Shown here: positions 1-4,574 of the stretch, piece after piece
Numbering within the stretch: position 1 is the stretch's first letter
Layout of the letters: the number at the start of each line of letters is the position of its first letter
NCBI GenBank assembly: GCA_014523665.1
Contig: JAATVR010000349.1
Coordinates: forward strand, 1 to 10,228
DNA: 10,228 nucleotides
From: Nitrososphaerales archaeon TH526
Lineage (GTDB): Archaea; Thermoproteota; Nitrososphaeria; Nitrososphaerales; Nitrososphaeraceae
Direction of reading: 5' to 3'
Position numbers and translations under genes: made by a program
The notes under the pieces: model-generated
Told to the model about the DNA's origin: nothing
What the model saw: the letters and a program-made list of their open reading frames with translations, nothing else
Databases searched by the model: none

Positions 1-53
1 AGCAGAATATCTAGCGTCAGCAGAGAGAACAAAGTCTTGTATCAAAAGAATGG

Positions 54-443
54 CTAGTTCCCTCTTACTACAATGCTTCCCCTCATCGTGGCCGGATGCA
101 GAGAGCAGTAATATTCAAATTCTCCCGCTTTTTCTGAAGCAATAGCAGTAACGGCATCCTGTTCGGGTGAAAGAATAGCAGTATTGATATTTAATGCATC
201 CACTACAAGATCATGCCTTACCAAGTCTTTGTTCACGACCGTCAGCTTGGTTGGCTCATCGATCTTTGCGTATATAGTAGGATTAGTTTCGTTGAAAAGG
301 TTATCCTTAGCCACAAGCAAAATACCTTCTCTTCGCTCCAGAGATGAGGGTTGGGGAGAATTTAGCAGATTTCCAATACCCCATAAACCTCCAACAGTGA
401 CAAAAGAGATTGCAATAATAGCAATAATGTTATTGCGAAGCAT
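54..443 (-). CDS. Membrane-anchored cupredoxin (type 1 copper protein)
   Basis: A 129-residue small blue-copper-type electron carrier, probably facing the outside of the cell. Residues about 5-24 form one hydrophobic segment that is either a membrane anchor or an uncleaved signal; a Ser/Pro-rich linker (about 28-36) leads to a single cupredoxin domain (about 40-127). The expected copper ligands are visible: His77 in VRHDLVV, then Cys113, His116 and Met120 in YYCSLHPATMRG near the C-terminus. The C-x2-H spacing resembles amicyanin rather than plastocyanin. Thaumarchaeota carry many such proteins in place of cytochromes, so a role in electron transfer is likely by family, but its partners cannot be read from the sequence. 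The ATG start has an AT-rich box about 23 nt upstream, fitting a near-leaderless transcript. It stands alone, with no gene in tight linkage. Confidence 0.88.
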   Translation of the reverse strand: MLRNNIIAIIAISFVTVGGLWGIGNLLNSPQPSSLERREGILLVAKDNLFNETNPTIYAKIDEPTKLTVVNKDLVRHDLVVDALNINTAILSPEQDAVTAIASEKAGEFEYYCSLHPATMRGSIVVRGN

Positions 444-827
444 CTTTTATTGATGACACCATATTTTCAATTCCAATTCTATCAGGAGTTCGATGGAGGT
501 AAAACACAATATTCTGCAAATGAGAGTTGCATCCCTCTATGAAAGTAGGAGTGACTCACCTTAATTCGAAGTATGAATAGATAACCAGTATTATATGTCT
601 TCATTTTACGTTTGGTTTGTTTAATCCTTTGTCCAGACAAAATAGGTACACTTGAAAATGACCAAAATCTATCATTGAAATAGAAAAATGAATAGTCTAT
701 TGTTCTAAATCTGTCACTTTGTTACTTGTCTTTGGATATTACTAAACTTTACAATAGAGTTCGTCGTACTATGATTCTTTCAAACTAAGGCCCATGAGCC
801 GAGAATTGGTTATCCCTTCTAGATAAA
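444..827. other. Intergenic gap between cupredoxin and tRNA-Leu
   Basis: No convincing gene lies in this 384-nt stretch. The bases next to the cupredoxin start hold its probable promoter: a minus-strand AAAATAT box at about 460-468. A 40-codon frame on the minus strand (482-604) exists but resembles no known protein and has no family features. A run of five T on the minus strand near 682-688 could end tRNA-Leu transcripts, but it lies about 140 nt past the tRNA, so this is weak. Confidence 0.4.
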
Positions 828-872
828 TGCGGGAGGTGGGATTTGAACCCACGGACCCCTTAGGGATGAGGT

Positions 873-888
873 TTCCCCGCCGCATGGA
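873..888 (-). other. Canonical tRNA-Leu intron (37/38)
   Basis: A 16-nt intron after position 37 of the anticodon loop, the usual archaeal site. A helix of three pairs (CTC with GGG), an AAA bulge on the 3' side cut after its second base, and an inner CC/GG hairpin with loop ATGC are visible. The exact frame can slide by 1-2 nt without changing the stem; the version placed at 37/38 leaves A38. Confidence 0.75.
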
Positions 889-895
889 TCTGAGC

Positions 896-909
896 GTCGT
901 GCCAACGGT
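896..909 (-). other. Non-canonical tRNA-Leu intron in the anticodon stem (30/31)
   Basis: A 14-nt insertion between tRNA positions 30 and 31, in the 5' strand of the anticodon stem. Its boundaries are unique. The precursor folds into a full bulge-helix-bulge: central 4-bp helix CGTG/CACG, 3-nt bulges AGA and ACG, each cut after the second base, an inner CC/GG pair with loop GTT, and an outer GG/CT pair. The two predicted cuts coincide exactly with the boundaries needed to restore the stem TGAGG/CCTCA. Confidence 0.8.
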
Positions 910-968
910 CTCACGCCTTTGGCCATGCTTGGCAACTCCCGCGTTTCTTTCTCATTTGAACAACCTGA

Positions 969-979
969 GATTTATATCC
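969..979 (-). promoter_or_regulatory. TATA box of tRNA-Leu
   Basis: On the minus strand the sequence reads GGATATAAATC, a good archaeal box A, 27-37 nt before the mature 5' end of tRNA-Leu. This is the usual distance for a start just ahead of the tRNA. Confidence 0.65.
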
Positions 980-1220
980 TGTCAATTCTATTCTTGATTC
1001 CAAAGATTATTAGCGTTTGAAATGATTGATGGTTAACACTCACAGCTTTAGATTTAGTATTACCCAATTCGAGGAGAATTAAGCTAAGAATTTTCCTTGA
1101 TCCTGCCGATATCTATAAATCTAAAATAACGATTGAACTCGCAACTAGTTATATCTGATTAGATCGTTAGGGGGAAGCATCATTTCGTCTTGATTATTAC
1201 ATCAGAAGCAAGAAACGTTT

Positions 1221-1240
1221 GATAGGGATGCATCTCTATC
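1221..1240. repeat. Near-perfect palindrome / hairpin
   Basis: GATAGGGA and TCTCTATC flank a TGCA loop, giving 8 pairs with one G-U wobble. It could be an RNA hairpin or a dyad bound by a regulator. No T-run follows directly. Confidence 0.45.
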
Positions 1241-1279
1241 TCCAGGCTCAATTCTTCCTCAAATTCTTTATGGAATCAG

Positions 1280-1299
1280 TAATTGGTGGATACCAATTA
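1280..1299. repeat. Perfect 8-bp inverted repeat with 4-nt loop
   Basis: TAATTGGT and ACCAATTA flank GGAT. The tight loop and perfect arms suggest an RNA hairpin or an operator. A T/A-rich tract (about 1306-1320) follows, so it could also end a transcript coming from the left. Confidence 0.5.
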
Positions 1300-1473
1300 T
1301 GCCTTGATTTATTATTATAGAAACTCGGCAATTCTAGCTAGTTTTCTTTGTACATATCTGTAAAGGAATGTCAAAGTAGAACTTCCTACAGATTCCAAAC
1401 TATGGACCAGAGATATTTCCGGAACCACGCTTAGAAACATTTGTACATGAAGTTATGTGACGAAATTGGGAAC

Positions 1474-1484
1474 AAATTTAAATT
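1474..1484 (+). promoter_or_regulatory. TATA box of the UPF0173 hydrolase
   Basis: AAATTTAAATT centres on about 1480, which predicts transcription from about 1505. That puts the GTG at 1457 outside the message and leaves about 20 nt before ATG 1526, and so helps choose the start. Confidence 0.45.
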
Positions 1485-1525
1485 CAATAGTTGACTTTAT
1501 TCTCATATTGTACGAACATGAAGAT

Positions 1526-2179
1526 ATGCAGATCACCTGGACAGGCCATGATGGTTTTAGAATAGAAGGAACTAACAGTCAGAATAATAAATTGACAGTA
1601 TATATCGATCCCTACCAATTAGCCCCCAAATACAAGAATCAAAATGATGCAGATATAGTTTTGCTAACCCATGATCATTTCGATCATTTAAGCATAGATG
1701 ATCTGAAGCAAATAATTAACAATAATACAAGTATAATTGCAGCCACCGAGTGTGTTGAAAAATTGGCTGAACTGAAATTGAAAGAGATTAGCGGAATAAA
1801 GCCTGGCGAAAAAGCGACTGTCAAGGGTCTCGCAGTCGAAGCAGTTCCTGCGTACAATACTAATAAAAAATTCCATCCCAAGTCTGACGGTAAGGTAGGA
1901 TTTATTTTTAGGATGAATGAAAAAAGGATATATCATGCTGGCGATACAGATTTGATCCCAGAAATGGAATCTATTGGTCCAGATATTGCACTTGTTCCTG
2001 TCTCAGGTACCTATGTGATGGATGCAGAGGAAGCCGCCAATGCTGTCAACAAGCTAGTTCGACCCAAAAAAGTCGCAATACCCATGCATTACAATGCTAT
2101 TGTTGGCACAGAGGAAGACGCGAAGAAATTCAAAAAACTTGTAAATGTTTGCAAAGTAGAAATTTTATCCAAAGATTGA
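1526..2179 (+). CDS. Metal-dependent hydrolase, metallo-beta-lactamase fold, UPF0173-like
   Basis: A 217-residue cytoplasmic metallo-beta-lactamase-fold protein. The N-terminus MQITWTGHDGF is the usual opening strand of the UPF0173/UlaG-like group. The metal-binding motif THDHFDH lies at 48-54 (His49, His51, Asp53, His54), with later ligands Asp140 in HAGDTD and His188 in MHYN; the HPK at 117-119 and GTYVMDAEEA at 161-170 are also typical. Length matches the family (about 220-230). The physiological substrate of the family is not settled, so only a hydrolase is claimed. The frame extends 23 codons upstream to GTG 1457, but that stretch is not family-like and lies before the predicted transcription start, so ATG 1526 is preferred. 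It appears to be a single-gene unit. Confidence 0.88.
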   Translation: MQITWTGHDGFRIEGTNSQNNKLTVYIDPYQLAPKYKNQNDADIVLLTHDHFDHLSIDDLKQIINNNTSIIAATECVEKLAELKLKEISGIKPGEKATVKGLAVEAVPAYNTNKKFHPKSDGKVGFIFRMNEKRIYHAGDTDLIPEMESIGPDIALVPVSGTYVMDAEEAANAVNKLVRPKKVAIPMHYNAIVGTEEDAKKFKKLVNVCKVEILSKD

Positions 2180-2228
2180 AGAGGTTCCATCATTAATCTA
2201 GCACCCTAAGTAGACTGTTTTAAAAAAC

Positions 2229-2238
2229 TTATATATAT
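2229..2238 (+). promoter_or_regulatory. Strong TATA box of the lysine-rich mini-gene
   Basis: TTATATATAT preceded by an A-rich stretch, one of the clearest box A elements in the window. A start about 26 nt from its centre falls at about 2259, between the two candidate ATGs, so the message is leaderless or nearly so. Confidence 0.65.
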
Positions 2239-2255
2239 CAATTTATTTCATATGA

Positions 2256-2336
2256 ATGAAAATGGCTGCTAAGAAAAAATCAAAGGCCGCAAAGAAAGGA
2301 GCGAAAAAACCAACAACCCGATCCTCAAAGAAGTGA
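2256..2336 (+). CDS. Lysine-rich mini-protein (24-26 residues)
   Basis: A very short frame with two possible starts, ATG 2256 (MKMAAKKK...) and ATG 2262 (MAAKKK...), giving 26 or 24 residues. Nearly half the residues are Lys or Arg, the rest mainly Ala, Ser, Thr, Pro and Gly, with no acidic and no aromatic residue. The pattern AAKKKSKAAKKGAKK resembles the basic tails of histone H1-like and other nucleic-acid-binding proteins, but it is too short for a fold. The TATA box is strong and well placed, and a 7-bp inverted repeat straddles the stop codon, so an independent transcription unit is likely. A role in binding DNA, rRNA or polyphosphate is inference from composition only. It could be a chance A-rich frame, but promoter plus composition argue against that. 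Confidence 0.55.
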   Translation: MKMAAKKKSKAAKKGAKKPTTRSSKK

Positions 2337-2359
2337 TCATTTTTTAATTATCTGATCAC
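2333..2359 (+). terminator. Inverted repeat with T-run at the mini-gene end
   Basis: GTGATCA (containing the stop codon) and TGATCAC form a perfect 7-bp inverted repeat around a 13-nt loop that begins with seven T. Archaeal termination usually needs only the T-run, so the message could end at about 2340-2346 with or without the hairpin. Confidence 0.45.
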
Positions 2360-2762
2360 GACTGTCCAATGAGGTTAATAAAGAATCTCTCCTATTCTTT
2401 TTGTGAAACTCGATATTGGTTGATACTTTTTTGTTGATGACTGTCTACCGAGGTCTTTTGGCACTTTTCGTTAAATCTGGTTATTCGAATTATTGTCTTA
2501 ACATTGGGCATAACCAGCATTCTGCTATAACCATCGTATCCTTCAACTAAGTCCGTTTTTTCGTTACGATGTTGGTGTGGAAACAGAAATAAGCAAAGTA
2601 TTGCTGGGCTTGATAATAACCTAATGGAACAGGTTACAGATCAGGTTTGTCTGGATATCAATTTACTTGATTATAATTCTGGAACTTCAGGTATTTCTAA
2701 GCCCCGCTATCCAAATGAATAATTATGATCGGACCTTCGCAAGCGTATGGAACCTTACAAGA
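2360..2762. other. Intergenic region without a supported gene
   Basis: Only short unrecognised frames occur, such as 37 codons at 2437-2550 and 32 codons at 2624-2722. Two imperfect copies of GACTGTCYANYGAGGT (2360-2375 and 2439-2454, 13 of 16 matching) lie 79 nt apart. Nothing here reads as an RNA gene or a mobile element. Confidence 0.4.
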
Positions 2763-2770
2763 TTTATATA
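2763..2770 (+). promoter_or_regulatory. TATA box before the interrupted mini-gene
   Basis: TTTATATA is a textbook archaeal box A. It predicts transcription from about 2792, some 22 nt before ATG 2814. Confidence 0.55.
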
Positions 2771-2813
2771 CTAAGCACGATTTATTGACCGCCTAATAAC
2801 TAAATTAATTTGC

Positions 2814-2927
2814 ATGTCAGCGCAGGATAAAAGGTCTACAAAATTCATGGATTGAACAAAGTTAGCTGAATTCTGTGACAATGAAAAAGATTTCAATTTC
2901 GTCAAAGAGCTAAAAGAGAAACACTAA
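2814..2927 (+). pseudogene. Small gene interrupted by one in-frame TGA
   Basis: From ATG 2814 the frame gives 13 codons (MSAQDKRSTKFMD), then TGA at 2853-2855, and continues in the same frame for 23 more codons (TKLAEFCDNEKDFNFV, then KELKEKH) to TAA at 2925-2927. The part after the stop has a balanced, protein-like composition and looks like the end of a small helical protein. A single TGG-to-TGA change would explain it (…FMDWTKLAEF…). A clear TATA box lies ahead, which is unusual for a random frame. I do not recognise the product. Alternatives are a real 13-residue peptide, a chance frame, or a non-coding RNA. Selenocysteine decoding is unlikely: it is not known in this lineage and no structure supporting it was seen. 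Confidence 0.35.
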
Positions 2928-2928
2928 C

Positions 2929-2937
2929 TATAAAAAG
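2929..2937 (+). promoter_or_regulatory. TATA box of tRNA-Ser
   Basis: TATAAAAAG sits 25-33 nt before the mature 5' end of tRNA-Ser, the normal distance for a start just before the tRNA. It begins 1 nt after the preceding interrupted frame ends. Confidence 0.7.
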
Positions 2938-2981
2938 CTCGAATGTATCGTAAAGGAACGAGCAGATGTGGCAGAGTGGTC

Positions 2982-3001
2982 TTCTCTAAATGAGAACAAA
3001 A
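2982..3001 (+). other. Non-canonical tRNA-Ser intron in the D-loop
   Basis: A 20-nt insertion in the D-loop. Its core is a perfect hairpin, TTCTC/GAGAA around TAAAT. The boundaries can shift by 1 nt (2983-3002) with the same mature product. The flanking pairs form only a relaxed bulge-helix-bulge: TGGT against ACAA gives three of four pairs. Such relaxed sites need the broad-specificity splicing endonuclease found in Crenarchaeota and Thaumarchaeota. Confidence 0.75.
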
Positions 3002-3019
3002 TAATGCGTCGGCCTTGAG

Positions 3020-3037
3020 TGAATCGGGTCTAAAGAT
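3020..3037 (+). other. Canonical tRNA-Ser intron (37/38)
   Basis: An 18-nt intron after G37 of the anticodon loop. CTT pairs with AAG, a 3-nt bulge ATA on the 3' side is cut after its second base, and GA/TC forms the inner helix. The layout matches the 37/38 intron of the tRNA-Leu gene in this window. Confidence 0.82.
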
Positions 3038-3088
3038 AGCCGATTCGCCTTCGGGCGATCAGGAGTTCGAATCTCCTCATCTGCGCCC

Positions 3089-3093
3089 TTTTT
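3089..3093 (+). terminator. T-run after tRNA-Ser
   Basis: Five T begin 4 nt after the tRNA, a simple archaeal-type terminator. The convergent CBS gene ends at 3096, so both 3' ends crowd into about 10 nt. Confidence 0.5.
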
Positions 3094-3095
3094 AT

Positions 3096-4199
3096 CTAAA
3101 ATTGTTCCTTTCTAATTGTTCCTCGGCGATGTTTCATTGTTACCTTTGAGCTATGTTTTGATTTTATCCTTCTTTCCAACTTCGAAACAATTTCCTTCGA
3201 TGCCGATATAGGATCATATCCCACCGCCTTCGCATCTATAATGCTATTGTTTGTCATTATTCTTGCTCTAATGGAATATTTTCTTGTCTTGTGTTTGTCT
3301 ACGTAAATAGTGACATACTGTATATCCTCTAATTTTCCTTCAATCTTTTTCAGGAATTTTGTCATGTTTCTCTCGATTTCATTCTTGTCATCTTCACTTT
3401 CAGGATCTGAAATGTGTATAAAAGTAGGACCCCCATGTTTCGGAAGTAATAATTCGAGTGCGTCTTTTGGAGTAATCACACCAATTGGACGTTTGTTTCC
3501 TGTTACAACAACCTCTTCGTTATCCTTTAGGTCATCGGTTAAATCATTTATTTTTGACCCTTGTTCCACGGAGTAAGCATTTCTCATTATATCCTTCACT
3601 TTTACCACCCGTATTGCTGCCATTGTGCCTACTCCAGGAGACTTACTCGCTCTCTCTCGAGGTTTGGAAATAAAATGTGCAATATCCAATACATTGATGA
3701 TTCCTGTCAAAACACCATCCCTGGTGATAACTGGTAAACGTGAGATGTTGTATCTTCTCATCTTTGATAGGGCGTTCCCAAGGGTATCGTCTTCCTCTTG
3801 TACTATAGCACCGCTCATAACTGAATCTGCTGTTGAACGACCAAACCTAGAATTCACTACTATATCCATTTCACTGACTATTCCTACGAGTTCAGCACTA
3901 TTCTCAATGACTGGAAACGCGCGATTTCCTGTCTTTAGTATCATCTCTATAGTTCGCTCTACCGTGACTTCAGGGCTTAGAGTGGGGGTTTTCGATATGA
4001 AATTCTTAAGCTTAGATTCCGGGGAAGCATTAACTGAAAGAAATTGCTTTGCGAATACCATCCCCAAATATTCACTGATATCGTTTACAATAGGAATTTG
4101 ATTTAATCTGTTCGAATGCATTAGATTAAGTGCCTTTGAAACGGTGTCTTCAGGGGTTAAGGAAATTACATCCTTTATCATAATGTCGTCTACTTTCAT
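3096..4199 (-). CDS. Four-CBS-domain protein with HPF/RaiA-like C-terminal domain
   Basis: A 367-residue cytoplasmic protein. Four CBS repeats (about 1-55, 63-117, 124-177, 201-252) form two Bateman modules; each shows the usual (I/V)P(V/I)(V/I) strand and a G-(I/V)-(V/I)/D motif, for example LPVITRDGVLTGIINVLDI at 155-173. CBS pairs commonly bind AMP, ATP or SAM. Residues about 258-350 look unlike CBS and resemble the bacterial ribosome hibernation factors HPF/RaiA: a helix with KKIEGKLEDI, two strands (YVTIYV and YSIRARIMTNN), then DAKAVGYDPISASKEIVSKL followed by ERRIKSK, close to the family pattern of A-x-G-x-D...A...KLERQL. The tail 348-367 is very basic. The simplest reading is a ribosome-binding factor under nucleotide control; this is inference from motifs. 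It is transcribed away from a small membrane gene and runs toward tRNA-Ser. ATG start with an AT box about 32 nt upstream. Confidence 0.85.
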   Translation of the reverse strand: MKVDDIMIKDVISLTPEDTVSKALNLMHSNRLNQIPIVNDISEYLGMVFAKQFLSVNASPESKLKNFISKTPTLSPEVTVERTIEMILKTGNRAFPVIENSAELVGIVSEMDIVVNSRFGRSTADSVMSGAIVQEEDDTLGNALSKMRRYNISRLPVITRDGVLTGIINVLDIAHFISKPRERASKSPGVGTMAAIRVVKVKDIMRNAYSVEQGSKINDLTDDLKDNEEVVVTGNKRPIGVITPKDALELLLPKHGGPTFIHISDPESEDDKNEIERNMTKFLKKIEGKLEDIQYVTIYVDKHKTRKYSIRARIMTNNSIIDAKAVGYDPISASKEIVSKLERRIKSKHSSKVTMKHRRGTIRKEQF

Positions 4200-4227
4200 T
4201 ATGTTTTATGATAATCCTAATCATTAC

Positions 4228-4237
4228 ATTAAAAACC
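4228..4237. promoter_or_regulatory. Shared AT box of a divergent gene pair
   Basis: ATTAAAAACC lies in the 64-nt gap between the CBS gene (start 4199, -) and the small membrane gene (start 4264, +). It is 28-32 nt from either start codon and is the only good TATA candidate for both. An imperfect dyad, ATGAT-8 nt-ATCAT (about 4208-4225), lies beside it. Confidence 0.4.
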
Positions 4238-4263
4238 TTCCTCTACATATAACAAACGATCGG

Positions 4264-4446
4264 ATGGCTAATACTCGCCTTCTCTTAATTGCGGCAATAA
4301 TAATAATACTTGTTAGCGTAGTAACAATATATTTAGTTCCTTCCGATACGATTATCCCTATTCCTAGCCCCAATGAAAATAGCACGCGCAACGGCAATAA
4401 CATTAACACTCCTTCTCAAGACAGCCTTAGCCAAGGCCCCCCGTAA
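4264..4446 (+). CDS. Small membrane-anchored protein with Ser/Asn/Pro-rich tail
   Basis: A 60-residue protein of unknown function. Residues 4-22 (RLLLIAAIIIILVSVVTIY) form one strong transmembrane helix right at the N-terminus, followed by a tail of about 38 residues rich in Pro, Ser, Asn, Thr and Gln with no Cys and no fold. This is an anchor or signal with an unstructured external tail, as is common among small surface proteins of Nitrososphaeria. The frame is open further upstream to ATG 4144, but that part overlaps the opposite CBS gene and lies beyond the promoter; ATG 4264 begins directly with a charged residue and the helix, and sits about 32 nt after the AT box. It could be a chance frame, but the clean membrane segment argues for a gene. 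Confidence 0.6.
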   Translation: MANTRLLLIAAIIIILVSVVTIYLVPSDTIIPIPSPNENSTRNGNNINTPSQDSLSQGPP

Positions 4447-4574
4447 AACAACACTTTGATAGAGGTTAAAGAAAAAATAATGTCAATTGTTGATTGTAAG
4501 CTTGTCAGTTTTGAGTTCGACAAAGCAATAATTATTACATTCAGATAAATGATGGGTGATATGTACTTTGTTCG

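Larger units (their letters stand above)
828..942 (-). tRNA. tRNA-Leu (anticodon CAG) with two introns
   Basis: A 115-nt gene that becomes an 85-nt type II tRNA after removal of 30 nt. The acceptor stem GCGGGAG/CTCCCGC is perfect, followed by TT, a D-arm with GCC/GGC of archaeal Leu type, a long variable arm (TCCCTAAGGGGTCC) and a T-arm GTGGG/CCCAC around TTCAAAT. The discriminator is A73 (position 828), as expected for archaeal Leu; CCA is not encoded. The raw sequence between D-arm and variable arm is 30 nt too long and gives no anticodon arm unless two segments are removed. Taking out 896-909 and 873-888 gives a perfect stem TGAGG/CCTCA with loop CTCAGAA and anticodon CAG (plus-strand 890-892). 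The tRNA would read CUG. A TATA box lies at 969-979. Confidence 0.9.
943..1525. other. Long intergenic region with hairpins and TATA-like sites
   Basis: No protein gene is supported here apart from the short in-frame extension of the hydrolase discussed under that gene. The stretch contains the tRNA-Leu promoter (969-979), two further plus-strand TATA-like sites (TATAAAT at about 1114-1120 and TTATATC at about 1149-1155), two hairpins (1221-1240 and 1280-1299), and the hydrolase promoter (1474-1484). A 30-codon frame at 1228-1320 overlaps the hairpins and has no recognisable features. A structured non-coding RNA starting near 1143 is possible but not shown. Confidence 0.4.
2962..3085 (+). tRNA. 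tRNA-Ser (anticodon TGA) with two introns
   Basis: A 124-nt gene that gives an 86-nt type II tRNA after removal of 38 nt. The acceptor stem GCAGATG/CATCTGC is perfect; discriminator G73 (3085) is the archaeal Ser identity base; CCA is not encoded. The variable arm is a long hairpin (TCGCC, TTC, GGGCGA) and the T-arm is AGGAG/CTCCT around TTCGAAT. Removing about 2982-3001 restores a normal Ser D-arm (GCA, GAGTGGTCTAA, TGC), and removing 3020-3037 restores the anticodon arm TCGGC/GCCGA with loop CTTGAGA and anticodon TGA (3016-3018). It would read UCA and probably other UCN codons. The gene has its own TATA box and a T-run just after it. Confidence 0.92.

Noticed and set aside
1..57. Possible 3' end of a plus-strand gene entering from the left edge (frame open to TAG at 55-57, and another frame open to about 160).
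   Set aside because: Only 18 codons are visible in the first frame and they match nothing; the second frame runs antisense across the cupredoxin. Neither can be told from chance.
482..604. A 40-codon minus-strand frame between the cupredoxin and tRNA-Leu.
   Set aside because: Mixed, unremarkable composition, no membrane or metal motif, and no clear promoter.
1228..1320. A 30-codon hydrophobic frame (MHLYLQAQFF...) in the long gap.
   Set aside because: It overlaps two hairpins that better explain the sequence and has no family resemblance.
1457..1525. GTG start 23 codons upstream for the UPF0173 hydrolase.
   Set aside because: The added residues are not family-like and precede the predicted transcription start; the conserved N-terminus begins at ATG 1526.
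2360..2454. Two imperfect 16-nt direct repeats (GACTGTCYANYGAGGT).
   Set aside because: Only 13 of 16 bases match, there are just two copies, and no insertion or gene lies between them.
2430..2480. Possible C/D box RNA around TTGATGACTG.
   Set aside because: The C-like box lacks the purine at its first position and no D box (CTGA) follows at a suitable distance.
2437..2722. Short frames of 37 and 32 codons that might be remnants of a gene.
   Set aside because: They match no family I recognise, carry no motif, and lack a promoter at the right place.
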